Shown: positions 1-9,151 of the stretch, piece after piece
Numbering within the stretch: position 1 is the first letter of the stretch
How the letters are laid out: every line of letters begins with the position of its first letter
DNA from: Halomicrobium salinisoli
Lineage (GTDB): Archaea; Halobacteriota; Halobacteria; Halobacteriales; Haloarculaceae
Direction: 5' to 3'
Assembly (NCBI RefSeq): GCF_020405185.1
Contig: NZ_CP084463.1
Span: 3,307,610-3,371,609 of the forward strand
DNA length: 64,000 bases
The notes under the pieces: model-generated
Seen by the model: the letters and a program-made list of their open reading frames with translations, nothing else
Told to the model about the DNA's origin: nothing
The model's database searches: none
Translations under genes and position numbers: made by a program

Positions 1-460
1 GCACGTCGCAGTCGCCGGCACGTTCGGCCCCGTCCACGACGGCCACCGGGAGCTGTTCAGGACCGCGCTGGAGTGGGGCGACGAGGGCGTCATCGTCGCG
101 GTGACGAGCGACGCGCTCGCCAGGGGTCCGCGCACGCGGCCGGTCCCGTCCATCGACGAGCGGATGCGGCGGGTCCGCGAGGAGGTCGAGGCCATCGACG
201 AGTGGGACCGCGCGGTCGAGTTCCGGACCCTCCGCGACGAGCACGGCATCGCCTCGTCGGACCCGGACCTGGACGCGCTGGTCTCCTCGCCGGAGACGGC
301 TCACGAACTGGCGGACATCAACGAGCACCGCCGCGACCGGGGGCTCGAACCGATCCGCGGCATCGTCGCGCCGTACGTGATGGCCGAGGACGGCGAACGG
401 ATCTCCTCGACCCGGATCGTCGCCGGCGAGATCGACGAGCACGGGGCCGTTCTCGAGTAG
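1..460 (+). CDS. coaD: Phosphopantetheine adenylyltransferase, archaeal type (5'-truncated by window edge)
   Basis: Open from the window edge (codons in register from base 2). It would adenylylate 4'-phosphopantetheine to dephospho-CoA, the penultimate step of CoA synthesis, in the cytosol. The visible N-terminus AGTFGPVHDGHREL is the nucleotidyltransferase core with the HxGH-type motif (HDGH). Near the C-terminus ISSTRIVAGEI is the second nucleotide-binding signature (ISSTxI). Only the first residues of the Rossmann strand are missing. It ends directly against the convergent Cgi121 gene (stop codons adjacent). The family assignment rests on these two motifs and the short length of about 153 residues. 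Confidence 0.88.
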   Translation, partial: HVAVAGTFGPVHDGHRELFRTALEWGDEGVIVAVTSDALARGPRTRPVPSIDERMRRVREEVEAIDEWDRAVEFRTLRDEHGIASSDPDLDALVSSPETAHELADINEHRRDRGLEPIRGIVAPYVMAEDGERISSTRIVAGEIDEHGAVLE

Positions 461-1009
461 CTACTTCTCCACCGTCAGCAGCGCCACGCGCTCCCGGACG
501 AGGTCGGCGAGGTCGGCGTCGGCGGCGTCGAGTTCCCGCTCGGAGACGTCGAAGAAGTCCATGACTGTCGCGCGGTCGTAGTCGCCGAGCGTCTCGGCGG
601 GTGCGAGGAGGTCCGCGACGGCCGCCGCGGCGGCCGATTCGTCGCCCCCGCCGTCGGAGTCGTGGACCACGGCGACCACCGGCGTCTCGCCCTCGCCGAC
701 GCCCATCTCGAGGGCGCGGTTGATCTGCCGGCGTCCGGCCGCGTACAGCAGGACCTCGACGGCGCGGTCGCGGGCGATGGCGTCCTCGCGCTCGAAGGCG
801 CGGTCGGCGAGTTCGACGGCTCGCTCCAGGTGCGCCCGGTCGACGACGTAACGGGCGTCGAACGCCTGCACGGCGACGCCGTGCTCGTCGCCGACGTCGC
901 CGAGCCGTTCGACGAAGGCGTCGACGTCCTCGTGAGCCTGCGAACGAGGGCTCGTCGAACTGTGTTCGACGGCGTCCTCGACGTCGGCGATTCCCTCGAC
1001 GACCTCCAT
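461..1009 (-). CDS. cgi121: KEOPS complex subunit Cgi121
   Basis: A 182-residue protein matching the small archaeal Cgi121 fold. A central segment (about residues 58-105) contains FDARYV and RAVEVLLYAAGRRQINRAL, the helix and strand typical of Cgi121/TPRKB, followed by an acidic linker and a C-terminal helical part. Known role: it binds Bud32 in KEOPS, which makes N6-threonylcarbamoyladenosine (t6A37) in ANN-decoding tRNAs. Its ATG overlaps the TGA of the upstream helicase gene as ATGA (1007-1011), so translation is probably coupled. The Kae1-Bud32 fusion of the same complex lies at 61027-62736. Confidence 0.82.
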   Translation of the reverse strand: MEVVEGIADVEDAVEHSSTSPRSQAHEDVDAFVERLGDVGDEHGVAVQAFDARYVVDRAHLERAVELADRAFEREDAIARDRAVEVLLYAAGRRQINRALEMGVGEGETPVVAVVHDSDGGGDESAAAAAVADLLAPAETLGDYDRATVMDFFDVSERELDAADADLADLVRERVALLTVEK

Positions 1010-3405
1010 CAGAAGTCACCCAGGCTGGACTGGTCGTCGTTCTCGGCGGCCGCTTCGACCGCGCCGTCGGTGTCGCCGTCACGGCCGTTGTTCCCGTCGC
1101 CGCCGACGTCGTCGGCCGGCTCGACCTCCTCCATCGAGGGGTCGCGGTGGCCGGCGTTCTCCAGGACGTTCTCGGCGGTCTTCTCGCGGCCCCTGAGGGC
1201 GGCGAGGACGACGGACTTGTCGGCGTCCCGGAGGTCCGCGCGGGTCTCGATGCCGGCGTCGAACAGCCGGCGGGCGCGCTTGCGGCCGACGCCGCGGACG
1301 CCCGCGAGGTCGACCAGTTCCTCCCGGACGCCGTGCTCGACGCGGGTGCGGGCCTTGCGGACCGCCGGCGCCGTCTCGAGGCCGAGTTCGCTGGCCAGCG
1401 ACTCGGCGGCGCCCAGCAGCCACTCGGCGGTCTCGACCTTGCCGCGGATGTCGCCCGGCCCGACGCCGTAGCGCTCGGTGATCGCGTCCTCGTCGACCTC
1501 GCCGGCCCAGTCCTCCAGCAGGCGCGCCGTTTTGAGCGCCGACAGCCAGCTCTCCCAGCGGCTGTCCTCGTACTCGGAGGGCATCGGGCCGAGGAACTCC
1601 GCCTCGCGCTTGTAGGCCTCCTCCTCGTAGCGCTCGCGGTCGCCGGAGCGGAGGTACAGCTCGTACATGTCCGGCGTGCGGCAGACGAGGTGGTAGAGGC
1701 CCAGCGCAGTGGGCTCCGGCGTCGGTTCGTCGCTGTCCGCGTCGTCCCCGCCGTCAGCGAGGTCGCTGGCGGTGGTGAAGCCCTCGGGCTCGGCGGCCGG
1801 CTGGCCGCTCTCGTCCTCCGACTGGTCCTGTGCGGCGTGTTTTTCCCAGTGCCTGAGGCCGTCCACGATCTCCGCCGCGCTCATCGGGTCGAGGTAGAGC
1901 CGCGAGACGGTGTGGCCCAGTGAGGTAGCGGAGAGTTCGTCGCCGTCGTGTTCGAGGAAGTCGTTGCGCTGGAGATACTCGAGCATCCTGTCGACCTTCC
2001 GTTCCAGTTCGTCGCGATCGGGCGTCTGCTCAGCGTACAGCGTCCGTTCGAGGAACTCCAGCAGCCCCTCGCGCGAGCGGGCGAACCCGCTGGCGACGGT
2101 GGCGAGCAGGTGGGTCCGCAGCGCGGGCTCGGCGGCGAGCTTCGACCGGACGGGCTCGGGGTCGGCCCAGACGTACCGCTCGAACAGCTCGTCGAGTTCG
2201 TCGTGGCTGGAGGCGATCAGCACGGCCTCGCCGTAGGGGTCCAGCCCGGGCCGTCCGGCGCGGCCCATCATCTGGTGGACCTCCAGCACGGACAGCGGGG
2301 TCATCCCGCCGGCGCTGCCGTCGTAGCGGCGCCAGTCGCGGACCACGACGCGGCGAGCGGGCGTGTTGACCCCCGCCGCGAGGGTGGGCGTCGCGCTGAC
2401 GACCTTGATGAGGCGGTCGCGGAACGCCTCCTCGACGAGCTCGCGGTGGTCCGGCGCGAGGCCGGCGTGGTGGAAGGCCGCGCCGCCCTCGACCGCCTCC
2501 GCGAGGTCGTCGCTGGTCTCGGTGTCGCTGACGTCGCGGATCTCGGCGGCGATGTCTTCGAGTCGGTCCGCTTCCTCGTCGGTGAGTTCCTTCCGCGTCG
2601 TCTGCGCCAGCCGCCGGGCCGCCGCCTCGGCGTTCCGCCGGGAGTTGACGAACACGAGCGTCGACCCGCCGTCCTGCAGCGTGTCGCGGACGACCGCCGC
2701 GGTGGGCTTCTCGTCGTTACGGACGGGCAACTCGGACTGCTCGCCGTCCTCCAGGTGCAGCGCCTGCCCGTAGTGGACGCCCTTCTGGAGCTCGATGGGC
2801 CGCCAGTCGGAGTCGACCAGTTCGGCGTCGAGCCACCCCGCCAGTTCGTCGGCGTTGCCGATTGTCGCGGAGAGGGCCACCGTCTGGAGGCCCGGGTTGA
2901 TCCGCCGGAGCTTCGCCAGGGTGACCTCAAGCGTCGGGCCGCGCTCGCCGTCGTCCACGAGGTGGACCTCGTCGGCGACGACGCAGGAGAGGTCCTCCAG
3001 CCACGGCGCGTCGTTGCGCACCAGCGAGTCCACCTTCTCGCTGGTCGCGACGACGACGTCCTTCGATGCGAGCCAGCCCCCGTCGGACTCGTAGTTGCCC
3101 GTCGAGACGCCGACGTCGATCCCGTACTCCTCGAACTGCTCGAACTCCGCCTGCTTCTCGCTGGCCAGCGCCCGCAGCGGGACGATGTAGAGGGCCTTCC
3201 CGCCGTTCTCGATCGCGGAGAGCATCGCCAGTTCGGCGATGAGGGTCTTCCCGCTGGCCGTGGGGATGCTCGCCACCAGGTTCTCGCCCCGCGTGACGCC
3301 GGCCTCGACGGCCTCACCCTGCGGGGGGTACAGTTCCTCGATGCCCTGGTCGCGCAGGTGGTCCGGCAACCAGTCGGGCACGCCCGGCAAGTCCGCGACG
3401 TCCAT
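1009..3405 (-). CDS. hel308: Hel308-family ATP-dependent DNA helicase
   Basis: A 798-residue superfamily 2 helicase. Motifs in order: PTASGKT (Walker A, about residues 48-54), DEVH (Walker B, 145-148), SATIGN (motif III), HHAGL (motif IV region) and MMGRAGRPG (motif VI). A winged-helix/ratchet domain follows. At the C-terminus a helix-hairpin-helix ([12 protein letters not shown]) and an acidic tail are seen. Hel308/Hjm unwinds lagging strands at stalled forks and takes part in archaeal recombination repair. An acidic, low-complexity insertion of about 50 residues near residue 540 is probably a halophile-specific loop. The downstream Cgi121 gene overlaps its stop codon. Confidence 0.95.
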   Translation of the reverse strand: MDVADLPGVPDWLPDHLRDQGIEELYPPQGEAVEAGVTRGENLVASIPTASGKTLIAELAMLSAIENGGKALYIVPLRALASEKQAEFEQFEEYGIDVGVSTGNYESDGGWLASKDVVVATSEKVDSLVRNDAPWLEDLSCVVADEVHLVDDGERGPTLEVTLAKLRRINPGLQTVALSATIGNADELAGWLDAELVDSDWRPIELQKGVHYGQALHLEDGEQSELPVRNDEKPTAAVVRDTLQDGGSTLVFVNSRRNAEAAARRLAQTTRKELTDEEADRLEDIAAEIRDVSDTETSDDLAEAVEGGAAFHHAGLAPDHRELVEEAFRDRLIKVVSATPTLAAGVNTPARRVVVRDWRRYDGSAGGMTPLSVLEVHQMMGRAGRPGLDPYGEAVLIASSHDELDELFERYVWADPEPVRSKLAAEPALRTHLLATVASGFARSREGLLEFLERTLYAEQTPDRDELERKVDRMLEYLQRNDFLEHDGDELSATSLGHTVSRLYLDPMSAAEIVDGLRHWEKHAAQDQSEDESGQPAAEPEGFTTASDLADGGDDADSDEPTPEPTALGLYHLVCRTPDMYELYLRSGDRERYEEEAYKREAEFLGPMPSEYEDSRWESWLSALKTARLLEDWAGEVDEDAITERYGVGPGDIRGKVETAEWLLGAAESLASELGLETAPAVRKARTRVEHGVREELVDLAGVRGVGRKRARRLFDAGIETRADLRDADKSVVLAALRGREKTAENVLENAGHRDPSMEEVEPADDVGGDGNNGRDGDTDGAVEAAAENDDQSSLGDF

Positions 3406-3493
3406 TACGCGCCCCTTTGCTCCTCCCGCCGTTTAAACTGTCGCCAGGCGTCGGAAGAGTGACTGGGCCTCGCAGAACTGCCGCACAGGACCA

Positions 3494-3753
3494 GAACAGC
3501 CAGAAAGCCCCGACCGGTTCGACTCGGGGGCTTCGCTGCGGTCCTCGCCTCCCTCTGGTCGGTTGCGGTCCTTGCGTCAGCCGCCTTCGTCGAACCGGTC
3601 GCCCCTTTCAGTCCCGCCCGGCCTGGAAAGCCGAACGGGCGGGACTGAAAGGGGCCGGACGTTCGCTGAGCGAGACGAAGTAAGCACCGCAGCCGAAGGC
3701 GAGGAGCGCAGCGAGTCGCAGCCAGCGAACGTCCGGGGGCTTTCTGGCTGTTC
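3494..3753. repeat. Nested palindromic intergenic element, copy 1
   Basis: A 260-bp element bounded by a perfect 18-bp inverted repeat (GAACAGCCAGAAAGCCCC at 3494-3511, its complement at 3736-3753). At its centre is a second perfect 20-bp stem (3601-3620 with 3636-3655; the arm contains CCCCTTTCAGTCCC) closed by a 15-nt loop. The material between the stems is partly complementary too. Two relatives lie at 8525-9141 and 18734-18989. It fills most of the gap between hel308 and the ferredoxin gene; the remaining bases are AT-neutral spacer plus a TATA-like CCATAAGGGG at 3819-3828 for the ferredoxin gene. No coding function is credible. Confidence 0.85.
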
Positions 3754-3849
3754 ACGCCGGTTGCAGTCGCGGTTCCGGCGATAGCTAATCCGACACCGAT
3801 CGCTGCTAGTCCCGGAACCATAAGGGGGGAACACCACGAAGCCATACGC

Positions 3850-4095
3850 ATGAAGGTCGAGTTCGATCGGGACACGTGCATCGGGATGTTCCAGTGCGTC
3901 GCGGAGTGGGACGCCTTCGAGAAGGACGAGGACGCGGGCAAGGCGGTTCTGGAAGACAGCGAGGAGGAGTCAGAGGGCGTGTTCGTCCGGGAGGTGCCGG
4001 AGGACGCGGAACTGGACGCGAAGTTCGCGGCGCGGGCCTGTCCCGTCGAGGCCATCACCGTCTACGACGACGACGGCGAGCAGCTGGTGCCCTGA
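3850..4095 (+). CDS. Small single-cluster ferredoxin (3Fe-4S type)
   Basis: An 81-residue acidic protein. Cys10 and Cys16 form the pattern CIGMFQC, and a third Cys lies in RACPVEAI near residue 63. Three ligands with a CxxxxxC...CP spacing are typical of 3Fe-4S ferredoxins like those that serve P450s; the cysteine that would complete a 4Fe-4S site is replaced by methionine. An acidic insertion (about residues 23-43) is halophile-like. A TATA-like box lies about 27 nt upstream of the ATG, so the transcript is probably leaderless. It would be a soluble electron carrier; the partner enzyme is unknown, the nearest redox gene being the flavoprotein downstream. Confidence 0.85.
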   Translation: MKVEFDRDTCIGMFQCVAEWDAFEKDEDAGKAVLEDSEEESEGVFVREVPEDAELDAKFAARACPVEAITVYDDDGEQLVP

Positions 4096-4262
4096 TCGGC
4101 CGCGAACGGACGCGAGACTGTCTCTGGCGGCCCGTATTCGAAACCCTCTTCCGCGGATAGACATATTACTATCGTGACGGATACTGGGATAGTTTCGATT
4201 AAGTAGCTCAGGAAGTCAGGTACACCTGAGTCGACTGCGGGACAGTCACAAACACACTATCT

Positions 4263-5645
4263 ATGGTTAACGAATACGACCTCGTCATCGTCGGCGGAGG
4301 CATCAGCGGCGCGTCGCTCCTGTACACGGTCGCGAAGTTCACGGACGTCGAGAGCGTCGCGCTGGTGGAGAAAGAGGAGGAGATCGCGGCGATCAACTCC
4401 CATCACACGAACAACTCCCAGACGCTGCACTTCGGGGACATCGAGACGAACTACACCCTGGAGAAGGCCGAGGAGGTCAAGGAAGGCGCCGAGATGCTGG
4501 CGGGGTACTTAGAGGACGTCGACCCCGACCGCGAGATGCACAGCAAGCGCTCGAAGATGGTGCTCGCGGTCGGCGAGGAGGAGGTCGCCGAACTCGAGGA
4601 GCGCTACCACGAGAACGGCTTCGGCGACCTGTTCCCGAAGCTCGAACCGATCGGTCGCGAGGAGATCGCCGAGATCGAGCCCAAGGTCGTCGAGGGCCGC
4701 GACCCCGGCGTCGAGATGATGGCCCTGCAGACGCCGGACGGCTACGTCCTCGACTACGGGACGATCTCGCAGTCGTTCGTCGAGGCCGCCACGGAGGAGG
4801 ACGGCGTCGAGGTCTACACCGGCACCGAGGCCCACTCGATCCGGGAGACCCCCGAGGGCTTCACCTTCGACACCGACGCGGGCCTGTTCGAGTCCGACGC
4901 CGCCGTCGTCGCGGCGGGTTCCCACAGCCTCCAGATCGCCAAGGAGATGGGCTACGGCGAGGACCTCTCCTTACTTCCGGTCGCGGGGAGCTTCTTCCTG
5001 GCCGACGACTACCTCAACGGCAAGGTCTACACCCTCCAGATGAAGAAGCTGCCCTTCGCGGCGGTCCACGGCGACGCCGACGTCCACGACGGGTCGATCA
5101 CCCGGTTCGGGCCGACGGCGAAGGTCGTCCCGACGCTGGAGCGCGGTCGGTTCAACACGATTTCGGACTTCACGGACGTGTTCGGGTTCAACCTGGACTC
5201 GTTCCTCAGCTACGCCAACATCCTGGCCGACCGGATCCTGCTCCCGTACGTCGTCCGGAACCTGGTCTACGACATCCCGGAGATCGGCAAGCGCGCGTTC
5301 CTGCCGAACGTCCAGAAGGTCGTCCCGACGGCCGACGTCGACGACATCTCCCGCGCGAAGGGCTACGGCGGCGTCCGGCCCCAGATCGTCGACACGTCCG
5401 AGAAGTCCCTCGACATGGGCGAGGCCAAGCTCACCGGCGACGGCGTCATCTTCAACATCACTCCCTCGCCCGGCGCCTCGACCTGCCTGAAGAACGCCAT
5501 GCGTGACACCCACGAGATCGTGGAATACCTCGAGGACTACGAGTTCGACGAGGAGGCGTTCCGCGAGGCCACCATCGACAACTTCCCGCGCGGCGACGCA
5601 GGCGACGCCGGCGAGGCCGAGCCCGCGCCCGCGCAGGACGACTGA
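4263..5645 (+). CDS. FAD-dependent oxidoreductase, malate:quinone oxidoreductase-like
   Basis: A 460-residue flavoprotein. The N-terminus LVIVGGGISGASLLY is a GxGxxG dinucleotide-binding motif and the acidic VEKEEE follows at the end of the second strand. The segment NSQTLHFGDIETNYT (about residues 50-64) resembles the conserved substrate-side region of the Mqo variant known from Helicobacter-type enzymes. No membrane segment is visible, which fits a peripheral membrane dehydrogenase feeding electrons from malate to quinone. The last ~25 residues are acidic and Ala/Pro-rich. Substrate is inferred; other FAD-dependent 2-hydroxyacid or amino-acid dehydrogenases cannot be excluded. It is monocistronic as far as can be seen. 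Confidence 0.75.
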   Translation: MVNEYDLVIVGGGISGASLLYTVAKFTDVESVALVEKEEEIAAINSHHTNNSQTLHFGDIETNYTLEKAEEVKEGAEMLAGYLEDVDPDREMHSKRSKMVLAVGEEEVAELEERYHENGFGDLFPKLEPIGREEIAEIEPKVVEGRDPGVEMMALQTPDGYVLDYGTISQSFVEAATEEDGVEVYTGTEAHSIRETPEGFTFDTDAGLFESDAAVVAAGSHSLQIAKEMGYGEDLSLLPVAGSFFLADDYLNGKVYTLQMKKLPFAAVHGDADVHDGSITRFGPTAKVVPTLERGRFNTISDFTDVFGFNLDSFLSYANILADRILLPYVVRNLVYDIPEIGKRAFLPNVQKVVPTADVDDISRAKGYGGVRPQIVDTSEKSLDMGEAKLTGDGVIFNITPSPGASTCLKNAMRDTHEIVEYLEDYEFDEEAFREATIDNFPRGDAGDAGEAEPAPAQDD

Positions 5646-5788
5646 TCGCCGCCCTCCGATCGCTCGAACACCCCTTCGTTTCGACTGGAACTTCGAACAG
5701 GTCGACTTTCGAACAGTCGACGTGGCAGTCGCGCGTTCGGCCGCCGTCGCCGAAAGTGACAGGTACCGGCGGGTCGCAGGGTCGCTAG

Positions 5789-7264
5789 ATGCTCCGTGAG
5801 TGGCCGCGCCGGGTCATCGAGGGATTCCCCGCGCTGCTGGCGCGGGCCGGGCTGGTCGACCGGGCGAAGGCGACCGAGGCGCTGGACCTGGCGGCGCCGG
5901 TGATGGTGACCGGCGGACTCCGGATCCTGCTGCGCATCGCCGACTTCGCGATGGTCGGGCTGGCGCTGGGCGACGCCGCCATCGCCGGCCTGGAGCTGGG
6001 CTTCCAGTACTACTTCCTGGGCTTCGGCCTGTCGCTGGCGGTCACCTCGGGGACGATCAGCGTCGTCTCGCGGCTGCAGGGCGCCGACGAGCCCGGGCGG
6101 GCGAACCTCGCCGTCAAGCAGTCGCTGTGGCTGGCGCTGCTCATCTCGCTGCCGCTGACGGCGATCTCGTGGGCGTACGCCGAGCCGATGGTCGCGCTGC
6201 TGACCGACGACGCCGCCGTCGTCGACCTCGGCGCGACGTACCTCTCGATCGTGATGCTGTCGCTGGCGCCGCGGTTCTGGAGCATGATCGCCGCCCGCGC
6301 GCTGGCGGGCAGCGCGGACACGCGCACCCCGATGTACGTCCGGCTGGTCACGCTCCCGACCAACGTCGCCCTCAACGCCCTGCTCATCTTCGGGCTGGGA
6401 CCGTTCCCCCGACTCGGCATCGCCGGCGCGGCCGTCGGGACCGCCGTCGCCAACGCGCTGGCGGCGTCGGTGTTCTTCGCGCTGCTCGTCTCGGGCCGGT
6501 ACGCGGTGACCTTGCCGCTTTCCGGCCGCCAGGTCGACCTCGGCCTGCTGACCGAGATCGTCCGCGTCGCCCTGCCGCTCGCGGGGATGCGCCTGTTCCA
6601 GACGTTCGGTCGCTTCCCCTTCCTGTTCGTGCTGGGGATCCTCGGGACACCGGTGGTCGCCGCCTTCGCCGTCGGCCGGCGGGTGATGCTGCTGGCGATG
6701 ATGCCCGCGTGGGGCTACTCGACGGCGGCGAGCACGCTCGTCGGCCAGCACGTCGGCGCCGGCGACGACGCCGACGCGGGCGCGTACGGCTGGCAGACGC
6801 TGCGGATCGCGCTCGTGACCCAGCTGCTGATCGCCGCCGTGCTGGTCGCCTTCGCCCGGCCGATCACCGCGCTGTTCGGCACCGGACACCCCGACCTCGC
6901 GGTCGACTTCGTCCGCGCCTTCGCGCTGGCCGTGGCCGGCTTCTCGGTCTCGCGGACCATGCGCGGGAGCCTGCGCGGCGCCGGCGACACGCGCTGGCCA
7001 CTGTACGGCTCGATCCTCGGCGCCTACTGCTACCGCTTGCCGGTCGCCTTCCTCGCGCTCCCGGCGAGCGCCGTCGTGACCGTCCCCCTCGTCGGCGTCT
7101 CGGTGACGCCCGGGCTCGGCTGGGGCCTGCCCACGATCTTCGCGGCCATCGTCGGCGACTACTACCTCAAGGCCGCCGTCAACACCGGCCGCTTCTGGAC
7201 CGGCGGCTGGCGCGCGGTCGCCCGCGCGTCGGGGGTGGGGGCGGATCCCGACGCCGACGACTGA
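5789..7264 (+). CDS. MATE family efflux transporter
   Basis: A 491-residue integral membrane protein with about 12 hydrophobic helices arranged as two similar halves. The first half has ADFAMVGLALGDAAIAGLELG (usual MATE TM1 region) and ALAGSADTRTPM; the second half repeats the pattern with MRGSLRGAGDTRWPLYG. Such RGxGDT motifs after TM5/TM11 are characteristic of the MATE fold. MATE proteins export cationic or multidrug substrates by H+ or Na+ antiport; the substrate here is unknown. A second MATE gene lies at 25968-27533. A perfect 9-bp hairpin follows the stop codon at 7267-7295 and could terminate transcription. Confidence 0.9.
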   Translation: MLREWPRRVIEGFPALLARAGLVDRAKATEALDLAAPVMVTGGLRILLRIADFAMVGLALGDAAIAGLELGFQYYFLGFGLSLAVTSGTISVVSRLQGADEPGRANLAVKQSLWLALLISLPLTAISWAYAEPMVALLTDDAAVVDLGATYLSIVMLSLAPRFWSMIAARALAGSADTRTPMYVRLVTLPTNVALNALLIFGLGPFPRLGIAGAAVGTAVANALAASVFFALLVSGRYAVTLPLSGRQVDLGLLTEIVRVALPLAGMRLFQTFGRFPFLFVLGILGTPVVAAFAVGRRVMLLAMMPAWGYSTAASTLVGQHVGAGDDADAGAYGWQTLRIALVTQLLIAAVLVAFARPITALFGTGHPDLAVDFVRAFALAVAGFSVSRTMRGSLRGAGDTRWPLYGSILGAYCYRLPVAFLALPASAVVTVPLVGVSVTPGLGWGLPTIFAAIVGDYYLKAAVNTGRFWTGGWRAVARASGVGADPDADD

Positions 7265-7266
7265 CG

Positions 7267-7409
7267 CGAGATTCCGACCGAAGGGAGGAATCTCGGACCG
7301 AGCGAGCGGGAACGAACGGAGTGAGCGACACGCGAGCCGCGAGAGCCCGACCGAAGGGAGGAATCTCGGACCGAGCGAGCGGGAGTGAGCGAAGCGAACG
7401 ACACGCGAG
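7267..7409. repeat. Direct and dispersed repeats downstream of the MATE gene
   Basis: A 38-bp sequence beginning CCGACCGAAGGGAGG occurs twice without mismatch (7274-7311 and 7347-7384; period 73). The first copy is embedded in a perfect 9-bp hairpin (CGAGATTCC 7267-7275, GGAATCTCG 7287-7295). The right end (7372-7409) is a minus-orientation copy of a second 38-bp repeat found again at 11774, 45732 and 55669. The stretch up to the small gene at 7556 holds no credible gene. Confidence 0.75.
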
Positions 7410-7524
7410 CAGCGAGGCCTCGGACCGAGCGAGCGGAGAGCGACCACAGGGAGCGATTCGTGAGCCGCGACTGTCGGCGTCGCGGGCGTCCCGTCGACCG
7501 CCCGCGGCGCCGACGACTGAGAAC

Positions 7525-7530
7525 TTTTAA
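7525..7530 (+). promoter_or_regulatory. TATA-like box for the 31-residue membrane protein
   Basis: TTTTAA lies 26-31 nt before the ATG at 7556, the spacing expected when transcription starts at the start codon. It decides the start of the small gene and supports its reality. Confidence 0.55.
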
Positions 7531-7555
7531 TGTGCGACACCGCTCATCACCGTCC

Positions 7556-7651
7556 ATGAGCAAGGCCACCAAGATCGTGCTCGGGACGCTCGGCGTGTCG
7601 ATCGTGCTCTCGGTCGCACTCGTCGCCAACCTGATCCTCACCACCGTCTGA
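7556..7651 (+). CDS. 31-residue single-pass membrane peptide
   Basis: MSKATKIVLGTL then a run of about 18 hydrophobic residues to the end (LILTTV). The protein is almost wholly one transmembrane helix with two N-terminal lysines. Its TGA overlaps the ATG of the next gene by one base (TGATG at 7649-7653), and a TATA-like box sits at leaderless distance upstream; both support a real two-gene operon. No family is recognised. It could anchor or regulate the soluble protein encoded after it. Confidence 0.6.
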   Translation: MSKATKIVLGTLGVSIVLSVALVANLILTTV

Positions 7652-8436
7652 TGTTCGAGGAGCGGGCCCTCGACGGCGAGGTCGACCGCGTCCGCGAGCG
7701 CCACGCGCCCGACGCCGTGGTACTTGACTGCCAGCGGGACTTCGAGACGCTGGACCCCGCCGTCGCCGAGGACCTCCTCCTGCTGACCGAGGACCTCGAC
7801 CCGCTGTCCTATCCCGACGGGTGGGTGCCCGCCGACGCGCCCGAGGAGTTGCACCGCTTCGCCGGATCGGACTTCACCGTCGGCATGCCCGGCGACGGCG
7901 GCGTCGCCTGGACCCGCCAGACCGACCCCGCCGTCGTCCTCGTCAAGCCGCGACTGGCGGGGTCGCCCGACGACTTCGTCGACTTCCTGATCGCCGAGGC
8001 GCTCGTCCAGGTCGGTCTGGACCTCCCGGAGCACTTCCTGGGCTTCTTCGCGGACCGCTATCCCGACTTCTCCCGGGCCGTCGCCGGCCGGCTGAATCCG
8101 GCCGACACCTACCAGCTGGCCGCCGCCGTCTTCGACGCCTACGTCGGCCTGCACTCCCGCGAGGTGTTCGCCGACTGGGACGGCGACCTGCCCCGCCTGT
8201 TCGACGCCTGGCACGACGCCGGCGAGCGCCTGGAACCCCGACTGGGCGACCTCTCCCAGGAGATCGCTCTCGGGCAGACCGACTTCGCCGCCGCCGCGGA
8301 ACTGGCCTGCTCCGCGATCAAACATGCCGTCGAACCGCCCGCCCCCTTCGCCGCGCTGGACACCAGCGCGTATCGGGAGTACGGCGCCGAGTACGCCCTC
8401 CGGTGGGCCGAGAAGACGCTGGACGCGTCTGACTAG
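7651..8436 (+). CDS. Conserved haloarchaeal protein of unknown function (261 aa)
   Basis: A soluble acidic protein of 261 residues without signal peptide or membrane helix. It is rich in Asp, Leu and aromatic residues, with a helical second half (segments around FVDFLIAEALVQVGLD and EHFLGFFADRYPDFSRAV). I do not recognise a catalytic motif. It overlaps the preceding 31-residue membrane peptide gene by one base, so the two are probably co-translated. A long repeat region follows its stop codon. Confidence 0.7.
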   Translation: MFEERALDGEVDRVRERHAPDAVVLDCQRDFETLDPAVAEDLLLLTEDLDPLSYPDGWVPADAPEELHRFAGSDFTVGMPGDGGVAWTRQTDPAVVLVKPRLAGSPDDFVDFLIAEALVQVGLDLPEHFLGFFADRYPDFSRAVAGRLNPADTYQLAAAVFDAYVGLHSREVFADWDGDLPRLFDAWHDAGERLEPRLGDLSQEIALGQTDFAAAAELACSAIKHAVEPPAPFAALDTSAYREYGAEYALRWAEKTLDASD

Positions 8437-8524
8437 GACTCTTCGTTCATTTGCTCGGAGTTCTCGCGACTGCTGACGACGGCTGGGAAGCTCTCAGCCC
8501 GCTCTCCGGGATCAGCAACAGCAC

Positions 8525-9141
8525 CCAGAAAGCCCTCGGCCCGCTCTTCAGAACGGCTACTGACGATGCCGGCGAGACGTAGAAAGCCCTCGGCTCGCTC
8601 GGGTCGCGCGACCACGGGAAGACGGTCCTGCTCACTCCGTTGCGCGGGCTGCGACTTCCCTGCCTTCGTTCGCTACGCTCACGAAGACCACCGCTGCGCG
8701 CTTCGCTCACTGCGCTCGCTCCAGTGCTTGCGGGCTCGTGCTTCCCCGACCGCGCTTCGCCCTTTCATCCGCCAGGCAGCAATTGCTCGCGCCACGAGGG
8801 CGCGAGCGATTGCTTCCACCACCCCTCCCCGGTCGCGCCTGGCGGCGCGACACGCGTCCTGACCGCACCGCGGCCTGGAGCGGCCTCCGTGCCGCGACCC
8901 GGGGAAAGGCAGGTCTGCGGTCCTGGCGGATGAAAGGGCGAGGCCCGCTCGCGCCGGCGGGGAGTCGCTGGGCGGCCCCTATCCGAGCGTAGCGAGGATA
9001 TGTCGGCCAGCGGCCGCGAGCGGGCCGAGGGCTTTCTGGGTGTTCCCGGTACTCACAGCGACTCCAGAGAGCGGGCCGAGGGCTTTCTGGATGTTCCCGG
9101 TACTCACAGCGACTCCAGAGAGCGGGCCGAGGGCTTTCTGG
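8525..9141. repeat. Nested palindromic intergenic element, copy 3 (long form)
   Basis: A 617-bp element. The outer left end carries CCAGAAAGCCCTCGGCCCG (from 8525), and its complement recurs at the right end three times. The central stem is a perfect 19-bp inverted repeat CGCCCTTTCATCCGCCAGG (8758-8776) with 8922-8940, enclosing 145 nt. Two hairpins with the conserved 11-nt loop lie inside (8664-8686, 8980-9000). The left side also has degenerate tandem copies near 8486 and 8583. The 715-bp gap between the flanking genes is almost entirely this element; I see no gene in it. Confidence 0.8.
9017..9141. repeat. 51-bp tandem repeat, about 2.5 units
   Basis: The 23-mer ending GAGGGCTTTCTGG starts at 9017, 9068 and 9119, i.e. 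a 51-bp period. Between copies the spacer (GTTCCCGGTACTCACAGCGA and neighbours) is repeated almost exactly. It forms the right end of the long palindromic element. The period is a multiple of three but no start codon, ribosome site or plausible protein accompanies it. Confidence 0.85.
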
Positions 9142-9151
9142 TCGTCAGCAG

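Noticed and set aside
9017..9141. Possible CRISPR array (regular 51-bp repeats)
   Set aside because: The whole unit, including the supposed spacer, repeats, and no cas genes are nearby. It is a tandem repeat in an inverted element.
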